DNA from: Triglochin maritima
Taxonomy: Eukaryota; Streptophyta; Magnoliopsida; Alismatales; Juncaginaceae
Direction of reading: 5' to 3'
Length of the DNA: 64,000 bases
Assembly: GCA_963682175.1 (NCBI GenBank)
Contig: OY821791.1
Span: forward strand, 32,176,326 to 32,240,325
Shown: positions 11,581-21,912 of the stretch, piece after piece
How positions within the stretch are numbered: the first letter of the stretch is position 1
Layout of the letters: each line of letters opens with the position of its first letter
Notes under the pieces: model-generated
Told to the model about the DNA's origin: nothing
Databases searched by the model: none
Seen by the model: the letters and a program-made list of their open reading frames with translations, nothing else
Translations under genes and position numbers: made by a program

Positions 11581-11642
11581 GGGAACTACTATTCGTCGTC
11601 GGAAAACTACTTAAATCGCCCCAAAAATGACATTTTTGCCCT
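11581..11642 (+). repeat. Left terminal inverted repeat of MULE
   Basis: Aligns with the reverse complement of 17545-17607 over about 60 bp with a few mismatches. Shared core: attcgtcg, then aaaactacttaaat, then a run ending in ccct. Confidence 0.8.
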
Positions 11643-11734
11643 TAACAAATCAATTAATACTGATTTCATCCCGTGTCTTTAAACAAGGTGTTTGACTCAT
11701 TTTTGCTCACATTCCTAGTACCAACACCACGAAA

Positions 11735-14593
11735 ATGTCTGGCGAAGCACCTGAATCCGGCAAGGTAACGGGGGCAGATTTTTTTTCCCGACTCGGGCGT
11801 ATGGCTAAACCGCCTCCACCAAGGTGGAGGCGTCTGCCTAACACGCCTCCACATAGGTGGAGGCGGTTTAGACAGACGCCTCCACCTTTGTGCAGGCGTC
11901 TCCTATGGACGCCTCCACAAAGGTAGGCGGTTTAGCCAGACGCCCGTTTTTTTTGTTTTTTTTAATTTTCTGTTAAATTCAAAATTTTCAGGTTCCTTTG
12001 CAAGATTTCGGTGGTGATGGAGTAGATTACAGTGAGGTTTTTGACAGTAAAGAAATATTTACAACAATCGAGGAAGGTTGTAAATGGGCGAAACAAGTTG
12101 CAATAGGAGCCGAATTTTTTTTGCTTATATCATCATACAAACCAAAAGCAGATAACCGGATGGATTGTTACCTCAGATGTGATCGCAGACGTGAGATGAG
12201 TTCTCGTGATACGAGTATTGCACTGCGAAAGAATACGAAAAGAAAGGTTGTCGGTTTTTGGTAAAAGTGGTGGAGCGACGAGATCGTGATGGATGGGTTA
12301 TTGTTTCTAGTAGCATCTATGGGCAGCACAACCACCCATTGGCAGTTTATTCAGAGGGTCACCAACAGGTCAGCGGACTTAGTGCTGGGGCAAAGCAAAT
12401 TATTCGGGATATGACAGGGGCACAAGCAAGACCCCGTAACATTTTGTTGGCGGTAAAGAAGAAATTTCCGGACGATAATCCGAATCAAAGACACATTTAC
12501 AACTTCAGAGAGTACATGAGGAGGACGAAATCTGAAGACACGAATCCCGCGCAGCAGTTTCTAAGGGAGGCAGTGCAGTATAAGTATTTGCATTGGATTG
12601 TGGCAGATGAAGAAACTAATGTTTTGACTCACACATTTTTGGCACATCTGACTTCAGTTCAGTTGTTGCGTACATACCCATTCGTAATCTGTATGGATTC
12701 GACGTATAAGACGAACAAGTACAAGATGCCTTTGTTTGAGATGGTTGGGGTTACTCCAACAAATATGAATTTCCTCGTCGGATATGCGATTTTGCAGGAT
12801 GAGACCGAGTCTAGTTACCGGTGGGTGTTGGAGAGGTTGCGAGATCTGTTATTGGATATTGTTAGCCCGACAACAATAATTACAGACCGGGAGATGGGTC
12901 TGATGCGACCAGTGGCAGAGGTTTTTCCTGAGTCAGCTCATTTACTATGCACCTGGCATATCAACAAAGACGTGTACAACTACGCATACCACATATTCGG
13001 CAAGGATAAGCAGCTTGCAGAGAGTTTTAGGCGTGGAAGGTGGAGGAGAGTCATGCTTTCTGATTCACAGACGGATTATGATAGAGCAGTCCGTAATCTG
13101 AAGGATTCTTACAGTTCCTGGCCAGTGATGACGAAGTATGTGGAAGACACGTGGTTGGTGCATAAGAAAAAATTCGTGTTGAATTGGACGAATCAAGTTT
13201 TTCATTTCGGCAAAACTACGAACTGCAGGGTGGAAAGTGCACATTTGGCACAGTACATAGGTCATCTGTTTCAGCATATAAATGATCGAGTTTCGCATCA
13301 CTGTTTGTCCTTAATGACTCAGGAGTTGAAGAGAATGGAGGACTTAAGTGATGAAATTGAATATCGTTGTGGGTGTGCTTTCCTGACAACACATGAGATT
13401 CCTTGTGCCTGTACCATGTACGAGTGTTTGGCGTCAGGTGATGAAATTTATTTAGAGCAGATTCATCCATTCTGGAAAACACTTGTTATCGGAGAAGGAG
13501 TCCAGATGTCAGAGTTTGTTGATCAGTCAGCACATGACGCCGACCATTTTCGGAAGCTAGTGGATGAGATCTCGGAGAGCAACCCTGCAGTAATCCGTAG
13601 TGCCTCTCGTATTTTATACGAACAGTTACACCCCGATCAGTCGAACTATGGAGAACCCGAAGAAAATACTAAGGTACGAGGTCGACCTAGGGGAAAGTCA
13701 ACACGTCGGGACCCGAGTGCCTTCGAGTATGCTGAGCGAGGTCGTGGTCGGTCTGGCAGTAGTGGAGCAGGGGTCGTCGTCGGTCTGGCAGTAGTGGGAG
13801 CAGGGGTCGTCGGTCTAATTCGTCTCGATCGTCTGTGAATACGGGCACAGGATCTTTTGGTATGTCGATATCTTTGTTGTTATGTTATTTAATATATATC
13901 AGTAATCTAAATGGGGTTGAATATATTATCTCCTAATTTTGTTGTTTTAATGAATTTTTATTTACCTATCTTACAGTGTCTGGACGGGTTGACGTGGACA
14001 ACTTCCCATATAATGATAGACTGCCAGGAATCATTTTACCATTTCTGGAAAGGTGTAATGACGTACGTGCTGATGGCAACTGTGGATTTCGATGTGTTGC
14101 CGATGTCTTTCATGGTGGTCAGGAGAACTGGTCGTACGCCCGTCGTGCGATTTCTAATGAGATAGGTGCACATCCTATATATGAGAGTGTTTATTTCGGC
14201 AATGTGAGAGAGGCTCGTCAACGAATTGATTGGGGCGGGGGAGTTTGTGGCGAGGATCATTATATGGAGGTTTGGTCCGACTTGATTCCTATTGCTAATT
14301 TTTACAAGTGTGCGGTCATGTATTTCGCAGTGGGAACGGATGGTTCGTTGTTCCCGTGTCTTACTGTTCTACCTTGGGAGTGTCCGTCTGCCATGACAAG
14401 GCCTGTCAGAGAGTTGGTCATTACTCATTTAGGGAGTTACAGACATTTTATTCGTTTGGAATTACTTGATGATTTCCCAGTACCTCCTATAGCGACCTTA
14501 TGGTATCAAATGCGAGATGAGAGTGTTGTTGGATGGGAGGATCAGTACCAAAGTAAGATGGAGTATTGGAACCGGTTACGTTGTACATTTTGA
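11735..14593 (+). pseudogene. MULE transposase (FAR1 type) fused to OTU protease domain, frameshifted
   Basis: Inferred exons are 11735-11764 (MSGEAPESGK, donor gtaacg), 11992-13859 and 13977-14593, all spliced in phase. In order: an N-terminal zinc-binding region (C..C then QHNHPL), the MULE transposase core with acidic residues in ICMDST, ITDREMG and RVESAH plus a CTWHI motif, a SWIM-like finger, an Arg/Gly/Ser-rich linker, and an OTU cysteine-protease domain with DGNCGF (catalytic Asp and Cys) and a late YRHF (His). Two one-base losses break it: near 12245, just before the second zinc Cys, and near 13765 in a tandem GGTCG-rich repeat. Apart from these the frame is open. It would act in the nucleus on the element ends. 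The OTU part would cleave ubiquitin or a relative, which is inference from the family. Confidence 0.85.
11811..11935. promoter_or_regulatory. GC-rich palindrome cluster in intron 1 (left subterminal)
   Basis: cgcctccacc-aa-ggtggaggcg (11811-11832) is a perfect 10-bp inverted repeat. A second, cgcctccac-atag-gtggaggcg, is at 11844-11865. Two weaker units follow, gacgcctccacc...aggcgtc (from about 11875) and one near 11910. This contrasts with the AT-rich surroundings and mirrors 17235-17362 at the other end. Confidence 0.65.
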
Positions 14594-14872
14594 TTGTAAT
14601 TTGTAATGGTTTTGTAATGTATAATATATCGTGTATTTCTACTTATATCGTGTTGTTCTTTTACCGTATTTTAAATTTAAATATTATTTGATATCTAAAG
14701 AAATAAGTTGAAAATATTTTGGTGAAAAATAAATATTAAAAAATACGATAGTCAAAGAAATATGTAGAAGATATGTTCGTCAGAAATAAAAAATAAGAGT
14801 ACACAAATAAACATAAGCAAATACCAACAAATGTAGTAACAGTGCAACAAAACGAAAGTAAAAGCAAGACAA
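14594..14872. other. Convergent intergenic spacer inside MULE
   Basis: 279 bp of AT-rich sequence between the two convergent stop codons (14593 and 14873). It presumably holds both 3' ends. No further feature seen. Confidence 0.6.
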
Positions 14873-17462
14873 CTACAACTCAGCATCTGAATCATGGTCC
14901 GAAATGCCCAACTGGCTGTTCCAATCCTCGATCAGGCGATCCCAATCTGTACATGCAAGTCTCGTCGCCTCAGTCGGCATGATGTCTCTCTCTCGCAAGA
15001 ACGGCTGCGTACACCATATCGCCCTACTCATCCACTGTATGTAAAATAAAAATTAACGTACAATAACAAAATATACTTTACAATTAAAAATAAAATTAGA
15101 TAAACTTACCGCATCGGCACATGTCCTATCCAGTGGTCTCTCCGGTCTTGGAATGATACTGCGTAAGAGTAGTGGATGTGAGCACCTACCGAACCACTGC
15201 AAATAATCTGGAGCACAAGTGGAGGGGTCGCGGCTACGACTCAGATCAGCCAAGTGTAGTCGTCCTACTCTCGGAAATGTCCTCCAAACCGATTCTGCAG
15301 ACGAAACGTTGTGCCTGACGTCGTACATCGTCGCAGTCGCAGACTGTACTGCATGCACGGGCGTCGGGATGTCAACCGGGATCACCTGAATGTAACCTAA
15401 CTGACGTAACACGCGATCAGGTATATAAGGCTTTGTGATATCCCTATAACGAATAATGCCGGCAAATGTAGTCCTCGGCATAGCTACAGCAGGCTCGGGA
15501 CCATACGGTAACCACTCCACCTAAACGTTTATACGTTAATAATAATAAAGTTAAATTTAAATAAACGTGAATGATATATACATTATATACCTGCGATGCA
15601 GTCATCTGATCTAGCCGTCTACGAATATAAAGAAGTCGACTCTCGCTCTTATCCTCCGCCCGGACAGCCCACATACGCGAACGAGGATGGCCACGCTCAA
15701 CAATCTTCCGCTCACGATGTGGGCGGAAAGCAGGAAAATACTCATATATCCAAGCCTGGAGCAGTGTAAGACAACCTGTAATCTGACCACAATCAGCACG
15801 ACTAGATATGCCCAGCTGGCGATACAGATATGCCAACGTCGCCGACCCCCATGAGTACTGACCAATGGTATCTGGGTCCCTTGCCTCCAATAAGTCGTGT
15901 GGTCTCAGTCTGAAACCACTCTTGTCGACAAACAATACGCAGCCTAGCAGTAAGAAGAGATAAGCAGTCATCTGCGTATCCTCAGTCCGTGGTGGTCACC
16001 TCCGTCTACAACACTCGTCCACAGCGTCGATACTAACACCACCGCCACTCCAAAATGAGCTATCCCGCCCAAGACCCTCCAGGCTGACACCCAGCAACTC
16101 AGATACATATAACTTCAGCTCAGATGTCGCCGCCTGCGCACTGACCATGGGACCCTCAACAGGAATGTGCAGAATCTGAAAGACATCATGCAACATGATC
16201 GTCATCTCTCCGAACGGCAAGTGGAAAGTGTTGGTGTCAGGCTGCCACCGCTCCACGAATCCCGAAATCAACGGCATGTCGATGCAGGAAAACATGTTGT
16301 ACGGCAAGTGACCCAATCCACTGTCAACCACGGTCGCCGTCATATCCTCAGTCATCACTGAACGCCATGCCTGCAATGTCGTACAGGCTCTGTGCCGATT
16401 ATGGCACTTCAAAACCTTCCGCTCCTTGCCACCCCAGATGCGTCTGGCGACGTGGCCTCCGAAACTCGGAATGACGCTGCCATCTACAAGACCACCGGGA
16501 ATAATATCCGTGACGATCCAAGACTCGTCATCACCCCCCTTCTTCTTCTGAGCTCGGGCGTCTGTAGTGCACGAACTCGAATCACCGGTCACAAACCGGC
16601 CACCTCGATCCTTCCTAATGACCCACTCAGCTGAAGGACCATCGTGTCACCCCCGTCCTCGACCGGACTGATGTATCGCCTCCTCCTGTGGCCCCAAGTC
16701 ATATCGGCCCCCATCGTCACTGTCGTCGTGACTCCTCACCTCATCTGAATCATCCTCGTCGTCGAAAGACTCTCCAGGTGTCTGACGACGACGTAACCGA
16801 TCTCTCTCTCTCCTAACTGAAGCAGAAATACCACGTGTACGTGGATGACGAGGACCTAACTCGTCTGCTATACTACGTACCGCGCGTAAGGGAATTGATT
16901 TCCCTTTTCCTCCACGGTAACCCGATGACTATTAATTCAATTTTAAAAATACAAATTTATTAATGGATTTACTAAAATAATTAAACTAATTATTAACTTA
17001 ATAATCAATTTATTTAGCAATTATCACAATTAATCAATAATCCTTTACTAAAATCGTACACAACTAATTACTAACATAATAATCAATTTATTTAGCGATT
17101 TATTTATTAATTATCACAATTTATAATCAATAAACGATTTACTAAACTAATTTAACTCATTATTAACATAATATTCAATTTATTTAAATTGTATCACAAT
17201 TTATAATCAATTTTAACAAAAATTAAAATAAAAAACCGGGCGTCTGCGGGAGACGCCTACCCTGTGTGGTAGGCGTCTGCCGGAGACGCCTACCCTACGT
17301 GGGAGACGTCTCCCACAGACGTCTGTTCCTTGGGTCGGGCGTCTCCCACGGACGCCCGACTCAAAAATGTTTTTTTTTAAATTAATTGAAATAAACAAGG
17401 TAATTTACCACATGTGAGTAGTCAGGGGTCTCCGCTGGTTCTTTTCCTGGCCTCCGAGACAT
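14873..17462 (-). pseudogene. Plant mobile domain (PMD) gene carried by MULE, two premature stops
   Basis: Inferred exons on the minus strand, all joined in phase 0: 17409-17462 (starts MSRRPGKEPAE), 15591-16928, 15110-15520 and 14873-15034 (ends HDSDAEL). This gives 654 codons. An acidic and Arg-rich N-terminal part is followed by a PMD domain: FVERWQPDTNTFHLPFGEMTI, then a segment with YSWGSATLAYLYR, then LQAWIYEYFP and VEWLPYG. Two TGA codons interrupt it, at 16647-16649 (about residue 112) and 15996-15998 (about residue 329). Every splice site is intact. PMD proteins of the MAIN/MAIL1 group act in transposon silencing and gene expression in Arabidopsis. PMD genes also occur inside transposons, where their role is not settled. 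Confidence 0.8.
17235..17362. promoter_or_regulatory. GC-rich palindrome cluster in intron 1 of PMD gene (right subterminal)
   Basis: Repeated gggcgtct, gagacgcctaccc and gtgggagacgtctcccac units, the last a perfect inverted repeat. It lies in the first intron of the minus-strand gene, at the same relative place as the cluster in the other gene. Confidence 0.6.
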
Positions 17463-17544
17463 TTTATGTGGTGAATAGAAGAGTGATATGAAGAGAAAAT
17501 TATGTTAAAAGAGTGAAATGATGAGTTATATTAGTAGAAAGGAT

Positions 17545-17607
17545 AAAGGGACAAAATGGTAATCTTACGGGCAATTTAAGTAGTTTTACGGCGACGAATA
17601 ACAGTTC
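17545..17607 (-). repeat. Right terminal inverted repeat of MULE
   Basis: Reverse complement matches 11581-11642 in blocks. It ends gaataacagttc at 17607. Confidence 0.8.
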
Positions 17608-18480
17608 AGTAAAAAAACTCATCACAACAATAAAATTTCTCTGCTGTAAAGAAGTTCTGGTTGTTGGAACTTCTGTTCATTCCATGTCACCAGGTGTGAG
17701 CATAGAAGTCATTTATCTCTTCCATCTTAGTTTGCAAAAACTACCCAAACCTTGTGACACAATAATGGCTAGCTAGTAGAGAGATAGATCTTGAAATTAG
17801 GATCTTAAATGAGAACCAACTACCAAGAAGTCATTCTTTTCCTTCTGATCTCCTCTCTTTACATATATACACAACTCTCGCTCACATAATTAGTGACTGC
17901 AAAGTCCATAATCTGAACCTGGAAGTGTACCTGAACTAACAACAAATAAACTTGGTTTATTTGCCAAAATTGCCTCACATTGTTGACTATGATTATTTCT
18001 TACAACTTACATTAATTTTGATTATAAATTAAGATAGGTTGTGTAATCGCATCCTGTTGACTATGGGATGTTTGTGGATGAGGACCGAGCATGCGTCCGA
18101 TTTGATGCAATTATTCCTTAAATCAGTTGTAATAAGTATCTTTTATGACTATAAATTTTGCTTTTTTGAATTTTCTTGTACTGGTAAGTGAAGTAATGCG
18201 ACCCAGATGGGTATGAAAAGGTATTCAATGTTAAACCCAAAATAATTACACATGCTTTTTTGTAGAAATTGTGGCAAAACAGATCTTCTTGTCGGCCTGT
18301 TCAGATATTCACGAAGATCCAGGATTTCAATTGACGTCGTTTCACTAATTCCTCCTAAAGATTTGATCTATCTAATCGGAACACAAATATATATGTATAA
18401 TGTTTATGTTAAAATTTGTTGGATAAATCACTGCTTGAAAAAAGTCATATACATCGGATATACAAGGGTATATACAATGG
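17608..18480. other. Unassigned AT-rich spacer
   Basis: No gene or repeat recognised. Only chance ORFs. Confidence 0.5.
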
Positions 18481-18509
18481 ATTTTTGCGGTCCAAGTGTC
18501 CAACATATA

Positions 18510-18738
18510 TTTCACTGACGCCTATGCCCTGATGTATATACGACCGACATCTATATAATGTACAGTGTATAGACGTCGGTTATATACGACCGACATCTAT
18601 TATACCTTTAATTAACCCCAAAAATACATTACTGCCTATAACAGACACTCAACCTCTACATTAATCAAACCAAAGATGTCCAAGTACCCTAAGTGTCAAT
18701 CTATATGACCAATGTCTATTGTGCATTCTGCACTAGTT
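18510..18738. mobile_element. Possible CACTA-type terminus fragment
   Basis: Contains repeated subterminal-like units in both orientations (cgaccgacatctata, tagacgtcggt, gaccaatgtctat). On the minus strand it ends actagtgcagaatgc, close to the common plant CACTA terminus CACTAGTGCAGAA. The opposite end is not found in the window. Confidence 0.4.
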
Positions 18739-19190
18739 AATGTTTGAGGTTTGGTTATTTCTTTGGTCGCCTTTTTTTGTGTTCCATTTCATGTTTAGTG
18801 AATATATTTAAGGGTTCAATATTAATGTTTATGATTGCCTTTGTGAAAGAGTTAGTTTGGTGTAATTTTTTAGGGACTCTATGTAATAGATTTTGTTCCC
18901 GTCGTCAACTTGACTTTCATTTTCTCAAAATACGAGTAAAACAAGAAGTTGAGAAATTATGACTTGTAATTGGAAACAACCGGATGGACGTAACTGCCAA
19001 AGACAAAGATAACGACAAAAAAACTTGTGGTGGAAAATAATGTAACAATTTCACAATTTATTTTCTTCGAATCACATTTTCTCCCTCACGTTACATGTGA
19101 TTTTTTTTATCTTTCACATAAGGTACACATGAGATGGACTAAAAGTTGCGTGAGAAATGACAGTTTGTGGAACATAATCTTAGTTTCAAG
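18739..19190. other. Unassigned AT-rich spacer
   Basis: No supported feature. Confidence 0.5.
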
Positions 19191-19977
19191 TTCAACCACT
19201 GAAAATTGGCATCATATATATGCTTCATGCCTATACTGCTTAGAGTTGTTAGTACCATAACAAACACGTCAAATTAAAAAATACTAATTTTTTTAAATTT
19301 AAAAGGTTTTTGCTTGGGGGGGAAATTAGACATTCACCACAAATTACTTTTTAAATAAAAATGGTGTTATATCGTAAAAGATGGAATTAAGTACAATTTC
19401 GTCGGTCAGCATGGCGTAAGATTCAAATTTACCGTTATATCGGTATAAAGAACTTAACTTTACATAAATTAAAATAAGATAAGGACAATGAATTGCAAAT
19501 TAACCAAAGTGTAAAACATAAGCAAAAGCCATCGTAAACATCAGCAATGAACCATTTACATTGCTTAATTATACATGATGGATACCAAAATCCTCATTAG
19601 TGAAGGTAATTAGGTTTGATGATAGAGAGAAGTACTACAATGACATAATCAAGACATCCAAACATGGATAATGCAATGGCCCACCTGATGTTCAAGCATA
19701 AGATGATGTAAGTTTTACATGTCTTTTCAAGATAATCCTTAAATCCATTAGAAAGGAGTACAGAAATTGCAGAGGCTGATCCGATGGCCGAGAAAAGAAA
19801 AATTAACATAACCAAGTCCACAATGCCAATAACCAAAAGTATAGTCTTCTTGCTTCGGGTATATATGCTTCGCCACCAATAAAATCACAACCGAAACGAT
19901 CGAATAGAAGGAAGCAAGTAAGTTCACAACAACAAAGAATCTGTTGTAACACACATGAATACGTACATATGTTAGAT

Positions 19978-19980
<3 letters not shown>

Positions 19981-20036
<56 letters not shown>
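19981..20036. repeat. (AT)n microsatellite
   Basis: About 28 AT units in intron 1 of CASP-like copy A. It produces a spurious Tyr-Ile ORF. Confidence 0.95.
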
Positions 20037-20038
<2 letters not shown>

Positions 20039-20039
20039 T

Positions 20040-21372
20040 CATAATTAAGTAGGACAACAACTGGGGTGAGTTTTACTGGCCACCCGCCCCGCCCCTCTCC
20101 ACTAACTGCTTGTATGTATATTTTTCTTTTTCAACCCGTCACCCATTTACCCGCATCCTTAGACGGGCAGGTATGAATAACTGTCCAACCCGTCCCGTTT
20201 ACCAGTTAACTCATTTACTCAATTATACTTTTATATTTCCCTCACTAATTATAATTTTATGTGTTATCGATTTAAATAATTTTTTGCCTAGGTTTGACAT
20301 CCAATCAATATGATAGTTTAGTAGAAGAATCTCAAAAAAATACTAGGAGAAGAAAACTACATCTCATGTGTGAATTTGATTTTGATACGTAGGGTGTGTG
20401 AGTCCAAACAAAAAGTAGATTTTAGTAGTCAAATATAAAAATAGTGGAAAGCAAAGAATCAAACTTTTATGTGCTTGGTGCTGGAATATACTTTAGTCAA
20501 ATTATTATTTTGTGCATCTCGTGGAATCCAATGGACTGTTAGGTTATTTTTTTTATTTGTCAAAAGTAATTTGAAAAAAGTTCAAAATTCTTATGTGTAT
20601 GAACGTAGAAAAATAAATAAATAAGACAATATATTTATTTTATATGCATAAGAAATAAAACATGTTCTTCTTGAAAGCTTACTTTACTTTATGTTAACAT
20701 TGGATAAGTAAATCTATATAAAATAAGATACACCTATTTTTTCCCCTAAAATCTATCCCCAGAACCAACTTTTCGTGCATACTTTTTTTAAATATAATAA
20801 ACACAAAAGAACAAACTAAAATTCTAAACCCATGTAAAAAAGACGCTATTGTCGAATTAATAAAACCTTTACAACTGTTACCATTGAAAATAAATACAAA
20901 ATATATATAGTGGTGTGCATAACATATTTTCTAAAAATGCAATTTAAAAAATAAAAATAATTACATCAAAACTCAAAATTGAATCAACCCCAACTATCCC
21001 TTGCTTTGCGAATTGCAATGGGTTGAGGTGGGAATTGTTTTGGTAACAAACTTTCATAGTCTAGAAAACAACAAAAAAGTTGGTTCATTTTTCACCAAGA
21101 ATTTATTCGGTTAAAGAGAGTTTTTAACTTCATTGAATTCCCTTGGAATCTTGATGCAAAAATCCCTTTTATACTGGAAAAACAAATCAAACATTCTTGT
21201 CTGGGAAAAAGAAAAAAAAGAAGGGGGACAATATTAATTGTTACACTATATATGAAAGATCGATTCTAGATAGGGAAACTTTGTATGGTTTTCAAGATAA
21301 AAGTAAGGGAGAAAAGACTAATTCACCCCAAGAATTAATTCCGTAGGTCAACGTTGGGTGAAACTAATTAAT
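20040..21372. other. Intron 1 of CASP-like copy A
   Basis: About 1.4 kb in all. 20060-20230 is C-rich (cccgccccgcccc, aacccgtcccg) and looks like a decayed transposon fragment. The rest is AT-rich with no ORF of note. Confidence 0.5.
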
Positions 21373-21912
21373 ACTTACACGAGTTGTGAGGCTTCAATTG
21401 CTTTGATCTTTGCGTAATCGCTGTCGTAGACGTAATGATTACCATCATCGTCAAAGTAATGTGGGTTATCACTGGTAGCACCCATGATAACTCCGGCGAG
21501 GAAAGTTACAAGAATTGCAGACATTCGGAAGCCTATGACATACGCTTCGGCTGAGGTGACGCTAGTGAATATACCGGAAAGAAATGTATATATTAGTTAT
21601 AAACTAGTGCATTGTTTGCATTGAAAGGGATTTAGATGTGCTCGTCCATGAAAGGATTAGCTCAAAATATGGTGGTCATAAATAGGTGAATTGCATTTTG
21701 TTATATTTCTATGGATTAAAGTAACATAGCTCGCCAACGGTTTGTAGCTTTCCATAAATGTCACTTTTGTTTTGAGAATAAACAAGACTATGCACTAAAT
21801 TAATTCACATCAATCAAAGAAAATTTGAGAAAAACCGAGGTTACCCACAGATGTCAGAACTAAACAAGTTAAGCAAAAACAATAAGTTCAAATTAAATCT
21901 TCCTAAAAGACC

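Larger units (their letters stand above)
11581..17607. mobile_element. Mutator-like element carrying transposase-OTU and PMD genes
   Basis: The ends are inverted: 11581-11642 and 17545-17607 share, in opposite orientation, blocks such as ttattcgtcg and aaaactacttaaat. Flanks gataaaaaa (11572-11580) and agtaaaaaa (17608-17616) are an imperfect 9-bp duplication, typical of Mutator. Inside are two convergent genes, each beginning about 150 bp from its end with a short phase-0 first exon and an intron holding GC-rich palindromes. Both genes are now broken, so the copy is not autonomous. Confidence 0.85.
19597..21560 (-). pseudogene. CASP-like membrane protein, copy A
   Basis: Exon 1 is 21379 to about 21560 (SAEAYVIGFR..., ending KAIEASQL; donor gtaagt at 21378-21373). 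Exon 2 is 19597-19940, after acceptor cag. The translation matches intact copy C throughout: a first membrane segment, YDSDYAKIKAIE, RFFVVVNLLASFYS, VDLVMLIFLFSAIG, AIALSMFGCLDY. Two defects are seen: no ATG was found for the expected N-terminal part (a stop lies just upstream), and the exon 2 frame shifts by one base near 19855 at cccgaagcaagaag. CASP-like proteins are four-helix plasma-membrane scaffold proteins. This copy is probably not functional. Confidence 0.75.
19190..21912. repeat. CASP-like duplication block A
   Basis: The 3' flank (19190-19600) matches 35170-35640, and the 5' flank (21595-21912) matches 43860-44130 and 52640-52910. This defines one unit of a three-copy tandem duplication. 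The flank continues at about 24850 after an LTR-element insertion. Confidence 0.8.

Noticed and set aside
13976..14593. OTU domain as an independent gene
   Set aside because: It lacks its own ATG. A good acceptor at 13975-13976 and donor at 13860 join it in phase to the transposase exon.
19803..20060. ORF with a run of Tyr-Ile
   Set aside because: Translation of the (AT)n microsatellite joined to the shifted CASP exon.
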